From positions 40,782-104,781 of the forward strand of contig RWJK01001982.1 of NCBI GenBank assembly GCA_004335835.1: DNA of 64,000 nucleotides, written 5' to 3'. The stretch is from Scenedesmus sp. ARA3. Its lineage: Eukaryota; Chlorophyta; Chlorophyceae; Sphaeropleales; Scenedesmaceae. Under the pieces are notes generated by a model. That model was given only the letters and a program-made list of their open reading frames with translations. It had not been told where the DNA came from and did not search any database. This document shows, piece by piece, positions 43,542 through 56,900 of the stretch (its first letter is position 1; every line of letters starts with the position of its first letter). The translations under genes and the position numbers were made by a program.

Positions 43542-46446
43542 ATGAAGTTCGGCAAGCTATTGAAGGTGGGCAGTGGTGGCCAGTCTGGCTTGTTTACATC
43601 AGTTGCACAGTATGCCTGTGGTTTGCTTGGTGGCTTTCCTGCGCTGCATTGCACGCAGACCGCGCAGACAGCGTCAGCCTAGATGGGGCGGTGCCCAGAC
43701 ATGTGCCAGCACTGCAGCAGCACTGCGGTCTTGTCAAGCAGACCAGCAGCTGCCCCAATCGTGTATATTGTTGAGTAGCATGAGGCAGTCACGAGATGCC
43801 GCCTTGGATTCTCGCTCTGCGAGCATATGCACCCATCAGGCATCTGCAGCAGAGTCTATTGCAGCACCTTCTGCCTGTTGCTGCTTGCAGGAAACCACTG
43901 AGGGCATGGGCCCTGAGATGACCGACTTGTTTGTCAGATACAAGGAGCTCAAAAAGTACCTGAAGGCAATGAAGAAGCAGAAGCAGCCAGGTGCGCAGCG
44001 GGACACGCTCCTGCAAGCCCCTAAAGCACAGCCAGCGCAGCTCGCAGTGCAGCCTGCAACGCAGTGCAGTGCAGTGTAGCCTGCAACGCCAGGCTGCGCA
44101 AGGCTGTCTGAACAGCAGCGTAAACAGCAGCTGGCGTGGCTGGCTGTTGCAGCAGCACGCTTGGCAGCTGCAGTGCACCTGGAGCGCTGCTGTGTTTTTG
44201 GTAGCCTGTGCCGTGGCCAGGCCAGCAGCAGATCGCGTACTCCCATTTCAACATGGACTGCAAGGGTGGTTGCTTCCATGCTGCGTACTACTGTTGGCCG
44301 CGGATTTCACTCTAAAGGCTGTTCTGTTGGTGTGTTTTCTGCGCAGTTGAGGCAGCCAAGGAGCAGGACGAGGAGGCCAGCCACTCAGGCAACCAGGTAT
44401 GCAGCTTTGCTCATTGCAGAAGCCACTGCATGAGCGAAACCTTGTGATAGTTCAGCATAGGGCAAGGATGTGTCGGCTGGTGACGATGCAGGTCCTGCAA
44501 GTATGCTGCGCCTTGAATAACCAGCTGTGGTGTACAGTCGGCATAGCATCCTGGCTGGCTGTACGTGAGTGCATGTAGATGCTCTATCGGCGTCGCGCAG
44601 CAGCCCACAGCAGCAGCTTGGCATGCCTTGCATCAGCCAAGACACCAACATCCCTGCCTGTGCTTGCGGCTTGCAGGAGCTTGCACCTGAGCAGGCGCTG
44701 TCACCAGAGGAGACTGCCTTTGTCAACATGCTGAACGAGGTGCGCCCGCAGCAGCGGCAGCAGCATGTGGTGTTGTGCTGGGATCAACTGCCTGTTGCAG
44801 CAGGTGCAGCAGTTGGTGGGTACAGAGCAGCTTGGTTGAAGCTGAGTTGCAGGAGAGTGCTTACAGGGTCATCAGAGCAGAGGAAACAGAGAGCAATGCA
44901 CTGATGATTGAAGCAGCAGCATGGCAGTTTCGGTCATGCTGTTCTATTGCGCAGCGACAACCCAGCAGCAGTCACAACTGTGTGTGTAGGCACTGAAGCA
45001 CCCGAGCTCCGGGTTTGATGTTGAACGTCTAAAGCTCAACGTCCCTTTCTGTGTGCTGCAGGACCTGCTGCGCTTCAACCGCTTCTTCATCGACAAGGAG
45101 GAGGACAGCGTCATCAAGCTGCAGTCCCTGGCCGACCGCATCGCAGCAGCCAGCAGCGCGGAGCAGCTGCAGGCGCTCAAGGCGGAGCTGGTGGACTTCC
45201 ACGGTGCGGCCTGCTGGCTGTTACTAATGCTTGTTGCGGACGCAGCGCAGACTGTTAGTAATGCAGCGCTGATGTTCAGCAGCGCAGCACACAGCCTAGG
45301 TGGAGGGGTCAGGTGAAACATGCACCGAGCGTCCTGCTCAACAGCAGGAGGAATGCCAGCAGCGGCAGCGGCAGCAACCACGCAAATGCTGCTGAGCAGA
45401 CCTGGTCGACACACCACAATGCTGGCAGTGCCTGGCGTCTGGTTGACGCGCCTGCTGCTGTCTAACCCTGGTGCTGCTGCTGCTACCGCCTGCAGGCGAG
45501 ATGGTGCTGCTGCTGCACTGGAGCCTGCTCAACTACGCGGCCGTGGTCAAGATCTTGAAGAAGCACGACAAGCGCTCCGGGCTGCTGCTGCGGGCGCCAT
45601 ACCTGGCCAACGTGCTGCAGCAGGTGTGTGGTGTAGGGCTTGGCAGCAGGCGCAGCTCATCAGCATGCTTTTAGTCTCCCAATGCTACAGCGTGACGTGA
45701 TGGGATTCATCTCGCACATGTGTCCGCATAGCAGCGCCTGGCTTGTGTGTTGCTTGCTTGCTGACGCTGCTGATATTCTTTCTCTGTGGCCCTGCCGCTG
45801 CTGTTGCCGATAATGCTTCTTGCAGCCCTTCTACTCCACCAGTGTGATGAGCCGGCTGGTCAAGATGGCTGAGGAGCACATCAACAGGCTGGTGGACAAG
45901 CAGCAGGCAGCGGGCAACGGCGACGCCGGCAGCAATGGCGCCACCGCGCCAGCAGCAGCCGCAGCTGACGCCGCCACAGCGACAGCCACCACATACACAG
46001 CACCAGACTCTGCCGTCACGCCGCCGGCAGCAGAGGCAGCAGGAACAGCAGCTGCTGTGGACGCAGGCGACGCAGCAGCAGCAGCTGGGCCAGGCAGCAG
46101 GGAGCGCAGCAGCTCGCCTGACTCCAGCTTGCCTGTTGACACAGCCGTGTTTGCGCGCACACGCATGGCGCTGCAGACGTGGGACCAGCTCTGCAGCAAT
46201 GCCAGCACTCCCAGCACAGTGCTGCCTGCTGGCTCCAGTGAGCTGGTAAGGCAGTTGAAGGTGCGGGAGCGCTGGGCACGGCTGGTGGGGGTGCCGCCAG
46301 GCGCTGCAGCAGCAGCCATGCAGGGCGAGTCGCAGGGGCCAGAGCAGCAGCAGCAGCAGCAAGAGGATGCTGAAGGCGCAGCAGCAGCAGTGCATGAGGC
46401 TCCCGCACTTGAGGATGAAGCAGCGGCTAAGCGTCGGCGCTGCTAG
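43542..46446 (+). CDS. SPX-domain protein (inositol-pyrophosphate/phosphate sensor type)
   Basis: Seven exons, all phases matching: 43542-43565, 43891-43990, 44347-44396, 44677-44739, 45062-45203, 45496-45623 and 45826-46446; 375 aa. It starts MKFGKLLK, the classic SPX opening, followed by [17 protein letters not shown]. Then come [20 protein letters not shown], the coiled stretch [40 protein letters not shown] with [15 protein letters not shown], and [20 protein letters not shown]. The Lys-rich KILKKHDKR helix and N-terminal Lys residues form the inositol-polyphosphate surface in known SPX domains. There is no EXS, MFS, RING or VTC domain; the C-terminus is Ala/Ser/Gln-rich and ends AAAKRRRC. 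This matches stand-alone SPX proteins that inhibit PHR-type transcription factors in plants; the role in this alga is inferred. Confidence 0.92.
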
Positions 46447-49400
46447 CGCACAGCTTGGCTGTAGTTTGCCTGCTGGGTGCCTCTGCTTTGACTAGCTGTG
46501 TGCACCATTGTGGGCCCAAGTACTGCACACCAAGTGCTGCGAAAGTTGCATTCACTGAGTGGTGTGTGCGACTGTGTGGTGTGTGCGACTGCATCATTGC
46601 TGGCATTCGTACCCAGGCTGCCGGTTATAGTTTGTGCTTGACGCAAGCCGGCTGCAAACCTTTTGGTGGCATTGTGCAGAGTGCTGATTGAGCATTCTCT
46701 GCACGCCTCTCTGCACGAACACTTTGAGGCGCTGGGTTGCTGTTGGATTGTCAGGGTTTGCTGCTTTGGGTGCAGTGCTGGTAAACGATGATTGGCATGT
46801 CAGCCTTTGTGTGTGCCCAACATCAGTGCTCCAGCTGCCTCCCCATGTCTTGGTCTTCGGCGGCTGGACAAGCAGCAGCTAGTTGCTGGAGGTGCCATTC
46901 CTGTATTGATGTTGTGGGGGAGTCTGCGTGTTTGCTGGGCGCCAGCCCCACAACCTGGCTTGTTGGTGCGAGTGCGTGAGGGTGGGTAATCGTAGGTGTG
47001 TGCCGGCAGTGTTGCATTGCCTTTGGAGCGTGTAGTAGTGTGTGTACCAACACGAACAAATGGCATCGAACACTGTTGGAACGAGGCATGTGTGTGTGGC
47101 AGGCTGTCATGCGCATCTAAGCACTGAACACTGTAGTGCTGGCAGTTGCAATTCTTGTTCAGCCGCTATGGCCACACATGTTTTGATGGCTCAGTTCCTG
47201 CAGGGCGTTGTGCTCAGTTTGACTGACAAGCCTACCTGGAGTGGGCGCAGACACAGCACATAGTGTACCGCTGCTTGCTATTTCACAGCAAGCAGCAGGT
47301 TTGCAGGATGAGTGGTAGTTGGCTCGACAGAAGCAACGCAACGCAGCCAGCGTGTGAACCCTTCACCAGCGCAGCTCCTGCTGCCACCTGCAGCATGGCG
47401 ATTTGGGCATGACTGTGCGCCCTCTTCTGACTGGATGTTGCTCTAAAGCATGCTGTTTCAACTTTGTCACAAGCTTGACGCTGTAGGTTCGGTTGTGTGC
47501 CCGTGCGTGCTGTCCACAGGGCACGGTCGCTGGTGCGGGCTGTTGAGCTTCCTCCTCCTTGTGTGTGGTATGTGGCAGCAGTTGTGCACGTCGTGCAGGC
47601 GCGCAGCGCAGTCCCGTGTCAGGTTTGATGTTGGAGGGAGGGTGTGCCCGCGCCATTGTGCAGGGTGAGCTGGAGGTGGTATGATGCTATCATGCTGCCC
47701 TGCTGCTGCAGTTGTCGGTTGCTGTACTGCAAAACAGCATGACACACACGTGCTACTTACACGTGTCGTGCTATCATAACCTCGCAGCAGTGCAGGAAGC
47801 ATGCTTGCTTGAAAGCGCACCACCAGCAATTGCATGTTTGCGTTTGCATCATCTGTGGATTATTCTGTAGGGCGGATTATTCTGTAGGGCGGAGTAGGTA
47901 TGTGTGGTTATTCAGAAGCCGGGGCGGCAACCCCTGAGAACTGTGCTGGGGTTTGACGCACCAAAACCTCCGAAGCGCGCCGAGTGCAGAGCCTAGGCCT
48001 GCTGCGTAGAAGGCTGCTGCAGCCCAGCAGGTTTGTGTGCTGCAGATGCTATGCATTGTATTGGCCTTTTGTTTGTTTGTTTGTTGTTGAAATTATGTTG
48101 CATTGATCTTTGAAATAGCTTGACTTTTGCCTTTGTAACACAATGAGCTTGCACAAACCCGCAGCAGCCTACCATCAACAGCAATCAATGCGAGATGATC
48201 GCTGCAGCTGATGCAACACAAGCCGGTCATGTAAAGAGTCTGCTAAAACAGTCAATCGCACTACTTGCGGTTGCACCGTGCGGCTGGCAGTGGCGTGGAG
48301 GCAGCACAGCCTACTAGTAGGTACAGCACTGCCTTGTTGGCTGGCCAGGAGGTTGTGCTTGATAACGGCAAGGCTCCCTCACAGATGCACCTGCTGAAGC
48401 AGCTGCTGTAAAATGACGAATTCAAAACAAAGCCAGGATACCGAGGTACGCTGGTCATGCACAGCTGCGCACCTTCAAGCAATGCTGCTGTACATGTTGA
48501 AGCAGCGGCTGTACGTGCTGAAGCAGCTGCCTGCTGCTACAGCACCTCTTGCCTGCGCTGCGCCACTGCAGCTACTGTGTGGACCGCAGTTGCTGCTGCA
48601 GGCAGCCACCAACAAGTAGTCCCAGAAAGGTGTGGCTTTCAGGGATGATTCAATCACAGTTGTTGTTGAACAGTCTGAAGGCCAGCCTTGCCCTCCGAGA
48701 AACTGCCTCACCATGTACCAGCTGACTGGTGACAGGTCCCATCTTGCAGGTGAGCTACAGCAGACAATGAACTGGGCTGTGCCCAGCTGGACTGTGCTAT
48801 GCACCTGGAGCATTCGACGCAGCTACAGCTGGCTGGTCAGGCGGCAGGTCCTGCTGCTGCCTGGACCATGCCACATCTGAAGATACTACGCTATAATTAA
48901 AGAGAACTTCATACTGCCAACTTGAGTACAGAGGGGTTGAGGTAGGGGGCGGCTTGACACAGGAACAGCACTTCACGTCACCAGGGCAACAGCAGCAGCC
49001 TACAGACAGGCAGCATGGGCTGTGCAGCACGATCGCTGGCACAGCACTGAAGCCCGAAGCTGCAACCACTTCAAAGAAAAAGTGTTCCAGAGCACGAACA
49101 AAACGTCCACGAAGTCCAGGGAACCAAGCACTAGGTGATTCTGTGCAAAACCCAAGCGGGCTAGGGTATGCTCCTTTGAACCCCCCAGGGCGGGTCGAGG
49201 GTTTTCCACTGTTGTGTCAGTGGATGCAGTATGGATGCCTGTGAATGAGTGCTTGGCAGAGTGCTGCGAGAAGTACCGGCTTGCTTGCTGGCTGAAGCCG
49301 TCCAAGACAGTTGCGTGTTTTCGTGCGTGTCTTGGTGACTGATCGCGAAAGGCTTTTCGTCTGACTTCGAACAGCCCCACCTTACACGCAGAGTGGGCTG

Positions 49401-49452
49401 TGACAGCTCCCTCTGTGTGGTCTTTCAGCCTGCCCAGGGATGTTGAGGCTTC
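46447..49452. other. Intergenic, no supported gene
   Basis: Three kilobases contain only short, unlinked open frames. Notable are an 18-bp direct repeat (GGATTATTCTGTAGGGCG, about 47855-47892), a TTTG microsatellite near 48067, and a 68-codon frame from ATG 48413 of unknown status. A 157-codon minus-strand frame (49473-49000) lacks an ATG at its start. Confidence 0.4.
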
Positions 49453-52400
49453 ATGGAGGGGATAGGTGCGCAATGATCGTTAATGATCATCCTTCTACAT
49501 CATGCAGCCTGGGCAGTAGCTCGTCCGGACACTTTTCGCACCTGCCAGTCTGCCTGCTGCGCTCACCTGCTGCTGTGCGGTCTGCCCGGCCCTCAACGCA
49601 GGTGTAGATGGCATCCACTGCGTGTCGGGGACGTGCGACCTCTGTGGGGATACGTGCGATGCAAACACGCAGGAGCTGAATGTGCTGACCTGCACCTTCA
49701 AGAACTGCCAAGACCTGCCTTACCACCAGGACTGCCTAGAGAAGGTGTGTGCTGCCTTTTGCAGGACCCCAGCCACGTTGAGGCTGCTGATCTGTCATGA
49801 TAGCACGTGTCTGCAGCTGTTGTGTACGCATGTCGCTCGCAGCAGCCTCAACCCTAGTAATTGCTGCTTTCCCCTGCAACAGCAGCATGCATGCCTGCAT
49901 CTCCTGTACAGCCTCATCAATTTACACCAAACCCTCTCCACATCTTGTTGATGCAAACTATGTCTTGCAGTACCTGAAAAGCATCCGCTTGGAGCGCAAC
50001 CGCAAGACTGGCTTCAAGTGCCCCAGGGGCTGCGGCAAGGGCTCAGCGCACAAGGAGCCATGCCCCGGCAAGATAGACAAGAGCCACCCCATACACCCCA
50101 GGAACGAGGAGCAGAAGAAAAAGAAAAAGGTGCCTGCAGCAGCTGGTCTGCAGTCCTGGTTAGGCCTTGGCTGGGGTGTTGCGCCTGAAGTGCACTGCAA
50201 GGATGGATTGCCAACCGGCCGGGCCCTGCCTGAGCAGTGGAAGGTTGCAGGATACACAATTTGCAGGAGTGGACAGTGTGGACACACAAGCAGCAGCTGG
50301 TGCAGGTGGTGTTTGACCGCTGCTACCTCAGGAATGCAGCACGCGATGACGCATGCAACAGCTCCTTGCTGATGCACTGCAGGCAGTTGCTTGCAGGGGT
50401 GCAGCAAAGACCTTGAGCAGCGAGTGCATGGCATATGTGCACCTGCACATGCTGAGTAACCCAACACGCCACCAAGAAGCATTCCTCACTTGCTCATTCA
50501 CCCTTGCATGTCTTGCGTGTGTCCTGTGTGCTGTCGTGCTGTGTTTCCTGCAAGCAGGCGAAGCTGCCGGAGGTGATGGCGCTGCCTGCTGCACGGCCAG
50601 TGAAGACCAAAGAGGAGCGCAAGCAGGAAAAGGCGGCAGCAGCAGCGGCAGCAGCAGCAGCAGACAAAGCCAAGGCAGCCAAGCCTACGTGAGTATGCGG
50701 TGACTGCAGCACACAGGTTAACAGCGGCCCTTGTTGGCGTGCTTGGTTGCTTGGCTGCTTGCAGAGAGTTGATGACAGCTGGCTGGGCAGACGTGCGCAT
50801 GTGTATGTGTGTATCATGCAATGGCAGGGTGTGATCCCATATCTACACGCTGTGTTGTGCTACTATGACGCGCTAGTATGGTGGAGTTTCAAGAGTGTTC
50901 TTTGCGCAACTGCCAGCACTGTGCGCGCGGACGGAGACAATCGTCATTGAGCAATGCCTATGAGGTAGCCGCATGCAGCATGTTCAATGGGTGCATCAGT
51001 GCAGGCACCCACGCATGCTTGGTTCTAATGTGTGCGTTGCTGCTGCTGTGCCGTCATGCATGCTGCTGCTCTGCAGGGCTGGCGGTCTCAAGGCAGCAGC
51101 ACCAGCAGCAGCACCTGGCAGCAGCACAGCAGCCAAGGCGTGGCAGCCGCAGCCGCCTGACCCCAAAGCAAAGCTTGCGGAGGCTGTTGCAGCAGCGCGG
51201 CGCGAGCTGGCATCCAGCAAGAGCAGGGACAGCACGCCGCCGCAGGTGCACGCGCCCGCGCCGCCTGCAGCGCCCGAGTACAAAACTCTGGACATGTACT
51301 ACAGGGAGAACGCAGCAGCCAGCAGCAGCAGCGGCTTGAGCAGCAGTGCGGCGGCGGCCACTGCACCCCCGCCGGTCAATGCTTGGGCTAGCAAGCCGCC
51401 GCCGGCGCCAGCAACACCCTTGGGGCCTGCAGGAGCAACAGCAGCAGCAGCAACAGCAGAGCGCGGCAAGTCGAAAGAGTTGAGCCGCTTGCATGTGGCA
51501 CACTCTGCGCCAGCGCTTCAGCCGCAGCATGCATCACAGCAGAGCTCGCGTGCGGCGTCGCCGTCAGCGCTGCAGCTGCCAGTGCCGCCGCCGCCACCGC
51601 CGCCGCAGCAACCCAACCCACACCAGCAGCAGCAGCAGCAGCATGTAGCAGAAGCCCTGCAGCAACAGCAGCAGCATGCGGCAAGTATGTTGAACCTGCA
51701 GCATCAAGCCAGCAGTGCAAGCTTGCAGTCGGGCTCGAGCCTGCCAGGGCAGCTGCCTGTTGGTGCGGAGTATGTGGAAGATGGCGAGGCCGTGCAGCTA
51801 ACCAAAGCACAGCGCAAAAACCTGAAGCGAGCTGAGAAGAAGAAGAAAGGCGGCGCTGCAGATGGTCCTGTGGGATCAGCAGCAGGCGCAGCAGCCGGCA
51901 GCTACGGCGCAGTTGCAGATGCTGCCGGCAGCAGCAGCGCAGCGCCAGCCGGCGGCAGCGCTGGCAGCAGCGGCGGCGGCGCGGCCAGCAGCAGTGCGGC
52001 AGCAGCAGCTGCAGCAGCACCTGTTGCCGCCAGCAGTGGCGATGATGATGAGGACGCTGCGGGCCTGCTGTATGAGCTGGCGGTGCAGGTGCTGCTTGCC
52101 AACAAGACGCTGTCATTAGTGGCCAGCTTGCAACGGCTCGGCTTTGCTGAGTGGCAGGCAGCAGCAGCAGTGCAGCGCAATGGCAGCGACCTAGAAGAGG
52201 CAGTGGCGTGGCTGCTGGAGGGCGGTGCAGGGCACAGTGCAGAGGCTGCTGCTGCTGCTAGCTCCGGCTGTGTAGCTGATGTCAGCATTGTGGAGGAGCT
52301 CGGGCTGTTAGAAGCATTAGCTGGTGCACTGCCTGCTGTCCCTCGCAGCAAGGTGTACCAGGCTGTTGCAGACGCTGGCGGCGATCTAGATGCAGCAGCA

Positions 52401-53345
52401 GCGGTGTGCTTGCAGCATGCCACAGCAGCGGAGGTCGAGGACGCAGTAGCAGCAGCAGAGGACGCAGCAGCAGCAGCAGAGTACACCAGCAGCCTCGCTT
52501 ACCAGCCACTGATGCAGCAGCAGCAGCAGCTAGCTCCAGACAGCAGCAGCGCGTATGCAAATGCTCCAAGCGTGTACAGCGCTGCTGCAGCAGCTGCAGC
52601 AGCACCGGCAGCTGTGGGTGTGCTGGGCTCACAAGATGCAGCAGCTTACAGCAGCTGGCTTGGGGACAGCAGCAGCAGCGTGGCCATGAATGGCCTTTCT
52701 AGCCTCGGCAGCCAGCAGTATAGCCAGCAGCAGCAGCAGCAGCAGCAGCTACTAGGCAGCAGCAGCTTTGGCGGCTTGTCAACGCCAACAGCTGCCGACG
52801 CAGCAGCAGCAAGCTTCCTGCAAGCTGGTGCCGGTGCTGCTGCTGCTGCCGCTGCTGCTGGCAGCTCGGGCTTAGGGACCAGCAGCAGCATCTGGGCAAC
52901 TTGCGAGCAGGCCGGCAACAGCGGCAGTTTGTGGGGCTCTGGTGGTGTTGGTGGCGGCAGTGGCAGCTTGTTTTCGGGCCTGGGCTTAGGTGTTGGCTCA
53001 TCTGGGCTGGGCCTGTCAGCAGTGCAGCAGCACCAACAGCCACTGACAGCAGCTGATCCAGTGCTGAACTTGTTTGGCTCTGCAGCAGCAGCTCCCAGCA
53101 GCAGCGGCGGCCTGTTTGGCAGCACAAGTGCAGCTGATGCGGCTGCAGGGTCCGGCAGCTTGCTTGGTGGCGCTAGTGCTGGCAGTGGCTTGCAGGGCAG
53201 CAGGCTGTTTCAGTCGTATGGCTATGGAGGCAGCTTGTTTGGCGGTGCAGAGCAGCAGCAGGTGCCACAGCAGCAGCAGCGTCAGGGCTCGGCAGATGAC
53301 GAGGCGGATCTAGAAGGCTTGATGGCCACGCTGATGTGCCATTGA
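49453..53345 (+). CDS. Zinc-finger / tandem-UBA protein with low-complexity Gly-Leu-Phe tail
   Basis: Five exons, phases matching: 49453-49465, 49602-49744, 49971-50129, 50558-50688 and 51077-53345; 904 aa. The first exon gives only MEGI plus one base, so the start is less certain. Residues 5-100 hold a Cys/His cluster (CDLCGDTCDANT, CTFKNCQDLPYHQDC, KCPRGCGKGSAHKEPCPGK), a RING/PHD-like zinc module with conserved basic SIRLERNRKTGFKCPRGC. A Lys-rich segment follows. Around residues 485-530 and 550-595 are UBA/CUE-like helices (LVASLQRLGFAEWQAAAAV with DLEEAVAWLLEG; YQAVADAGGDLDAAAAVCL), which usually bind ubiquitin. The C-terminus is Gly/Ser/Leu/Phe-rich (GSLFSGLGLG, NLFGSAAA, GGLFGST, GGSLFGG), resembling FG-type disordered repeats. 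A role in ubiquitin-linked RNA or nuclear processes is possible but not shown. Confidence 0.82.
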
Positions 53346-53984
53346 CAGCAGCTGAGGCGTTAGTGTATTAGATGGACAGAACATGGTATGCTTGCTTGCT
53401 AGTTCTGCTGGCTTCACAGCTCGCACGCCAAAGGCTGTATGCATAGACCCTGTAAAGTTGATTTTGCTCCATGCTGTGCGTGAGTCTTCTAATTACATCT
53501 GAAGGTGTTGGTGTGACCACCTGCAAGCATTCCAGGGGCTGTGGGTGCAGTCCTGCATGCAGTAGCTAAAGGATGGAGGGCATGCGCTGCTGCAGCAGAG
53601 GCTGGTGACTGGTGACCTAGCCTTTTCCCGCCACAACAGCGCAGTGCAGCGACACAGCCCGTGCTGCATGTTGAAAGGACATGTGATTCCAACTGTGGGG
53701 TCGATACGGCTTCGGCGTAGCACCTGGCCTGGCAGGCCAGAGGTTGCAGACGTTCTAGCTTCCACAGACGTGTACGTGCGACCTGCGAGTGACTGGCAAC
53801 AATCATCGAGCTGATCAACACCTCACAAGTTGCCTGTTTCAATGAGCCTCATAAGTGCTACGTGCGGAAGCTCCACAACCGTAAGGTACACATTTGCTCT
53901 CCACAGTTCTAGCTGACCTCCTTGGGACCTACTATCTGAAGCCATACACAATTTCATACGTATCATCTAAAAACCATTGCAGCA
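53346..53984. other. Intergenic region between two co-oriented genes
   Basis: No gene is supported. It must include the 3' UTR of the zinc-finger gene and the promoter of the FAD monooxygenase gene. Confidence 0.4.
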
Positions 53985-56900
53985 ATGAACCTTCAGCAGC
54001 AAGCGCAGCGATCACAGTTACGCAGCACACACCACACAGCTGCTGTGGGTGTCGTGCAACCTACACACAGGCGTTGCCAGTGCATGCGTTCCATCAATAG
54101 CTCAAGCATGCACCACGCAACACAAAAACCTGCTGTGCTTGGCGGAAGCATCCGGAAGTCCAGGGTATGTGTCAGCACAAGCAGCAGCACTCCTGCGACC
54201 GCCACAGAGGAAAAGCAGCAGCCAGCAAACAGCGGTGATGCTGTGCACACTGATGCTCTCATCATCGGTGGAGGACCTGCTGGACTTGCTGCAGCAATGA
54301 TGCTGGCCAAGAGGGGATGGAATGTGACTGTGGCAGGTGAGCAGTCTGGTGCAGAGGTGCAGCAGTAGCTGTCAGGTCACCAGGCCAGCAGGCCAAGAGG
54401 ACGTTGCCAGAAAGTTTGCATATGCATGTGCTCTGCAATCGAAACCTGTCTAGGCTCATGCAGCTGGCAAGTAATCAACAGCCGCAGCTAAAGCAAGCTC
54501 GAGCTCGTTATGACACAGGCTTACTTTGCATTGCTATGTGGCGATGGCAAGTGTTTAGCAGCAAGCGGCTACGGCTGGTGCACATTCACATGCTGCTGCT
54601 CTACTTGCGCCTCGACATACATTACAGCTGCCCCATCTCATGCTGAGTTTTTCAACAAGCCTCATGCTCTGGACACTGCTGACGCAATCTTGTCATGCAC
54701 CTGCCATTCTGTTGTCTGTTGTGCTTGACCTGCAGAGCGACACGCGCAAGTCAGCTATGCAGACCCCGACCGCAGGTGCGCCGCCAGGCTTGTGTGGGTT
54801 GGCACGGCAGCAGCACACCCGTCGCCACAGCGGTGCAGGATTACATGCAGCATGATGTTGATGTTGAGCAGCATGCGGCAGCCAGATGGAATCCAACAAC
54901 AAATGACAGGCAGTACAACCGTTGTTTGGCACACGCTTCGCAGTACAAGCAGAGTGGTTTGCAAGCAATTGTTTGCAAGCATGCGCGTGACGTGGCTGCT
55001 GCGTGTTGTGCCACCCTACAGCTATGTTTATGCAATCGACGGCCGCGGCCGCGTGTTCACGGATGCTTACGGCCTCACTCCAAAGCTTGCTGAGGCAGGC
55101 GTTGACACCAAGGCGGTGGAGGTCAACCGAGTGTTCCCAAATGGCAAGGTGGTCAACGCGCGCCAGGTCATCAAGGACGAAGCGCGCATTGTTTACTGGC
55201 TGCCGGTGAGTTGATGCCCTTGTTCAGTTGGGTTCGGGTGGTTTGGGATCAGGGGTGTGTGCCATGCACCGCAACTCCTACGGTCATCAAGGACGAGGCG
55301 CGCATTGTGTACTGGCTGCCGGTGAGTTTTTGTGCAGATCAGCGACAGTTTGACCTACACGAACAGCTCCATATTAATCCCAGTGTCTCTGGATGCGTGT
55401 TTTAAAATTTTATTTTGTGAGTTACCCTTACACCAAAGCTTGCTGAGGCGGGTGTTGACACCAAAGCGGTAGAGGTCAACCGCGTGTTCCCAAACTGCAA
55501 GGTGGTCAGCGCGCGCCAGGTCATCAAGGACGAAGCGCGCATTGTGTACTGGCTGCCGGTGAGTTCAGCATGGCTATTGCAGCAAACAGTAGCGACGCTA
55601 TGCCGCAAATGCCGTGTATGTCGACCAGAAGTCACCTCTTTGTCACCTGAAGCTAAGCAGCAGGTCTCAGCTCAACGGTCATGCCTTGCTGCTTGCCCTG
55701 CGCTGCCCTGCTGCCATGCAGGTCATGAGCTTTATAGGCTGCTGAAACCCAGCTTTCCGTGCTACAAGCGGCACCTCGTAGCACAGATATAATGCCTACC
55801 CTGCACTGCGCTGCCCTGCCCCCTTGCAGCGCATGAACTTTGTGAGGCTGCTGGAGTACCGCGTGAAGGAGCAGGACATGGCCCCATACATCACCCTGCT
55901 CACAAACACAGAAGCCAGTGAAATTGAACGACTGCCAACCAACAGCAGCAGCAGCAGCAGTGCGGCGCAGCAGGTGCAGGTTACGCTGCGCAACACAGTC
56001 ACCGGCAACACGCAGCGCTTCGTGCCAAAGCTGCTGCTCGGCTGTGATGGCATGAACTCGCTGGTGCGGCAAAGCATGCAGCATTGGGCCGCAGCCGACA
56101 GCAGCAGCAGCAGCAGGTTCAGCATGGCAGAGTACCCTTCCCTCAGCACAGACCTGCGCTTTAAGGTGCTGCAGCTGCCGCCAAACCCTGCCATGAAGGA
56201 CGGCACAGTGCTACGCAACCCCTCCTTTTGCCTGCTAGCCGGGCAGAAGTCAAAGTCAATCGGAGGCCCGCCGCTACGGCTGGGTTTGCTGCCGATCAAG
56301 GATGAGAGTGTTGGCAGAACTGCAAACCTCATCACGCTGCCAGACCATCCGGTGTGGGGCGTGAGTGATGCTGCCAAGCTGTATAAGGTATTTGAAGAGG
56401 CCTTTCCACAGGCAGACTGGCGGGCACTGGTGCCAGAGGCAGTGATGGCAAAGGTGCGTGGGGGGAGAAGTGCGGCTAGAGCTGCTACAGTGCTGATTGA
56501 GTGTGCTTACTAGCTTCTGTTGCGTATTCCCAGCAGCATGGGATGCTGGGCTGTGCTACTGCTGCTGTAGGCAGGAGCTGCGGCTGCTATCAAAGGATTC
56601 GCGCAAGTCCAGCGTGTGCAGCATAACACCTTGTGCATGCCCCATGCCCTGCGCCACCTTCACCACACTCTCAACTCGCGTCACTGCACGCACATTCTTC
56701 AACCCACCATCCCACATTGCTGCCTATCATACCTCCCTTCCCACTGTCCTTTGCCTCTCCACGCAGTTTGCCGCCTCACAAGGCGGGCAATTTCCCGCCC
56801 CGCAGCACAGCAGGGGCATGGCGCTGCTGGTGTCCCAAGCTAGCGTGCCCTGCATCACTGCATGCGCTTCCTTCATGTCGCTGGCACCTGCGTAACCTTC

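Noticed and set aside
48413..48619. 68-codon plus-strand frame with ATG
   Set aside because: Leu/Gln-rich low-complexity translation without recognisable features; chance is likely.
49000..49473. 157-codon minus-strand open frame
   Set aside because: No ATG at its start, no recognised domain, and it overlaps the first short exon proposed for the zinc-finger gene. It could be a mobile-element remnant, but nothing proves it.
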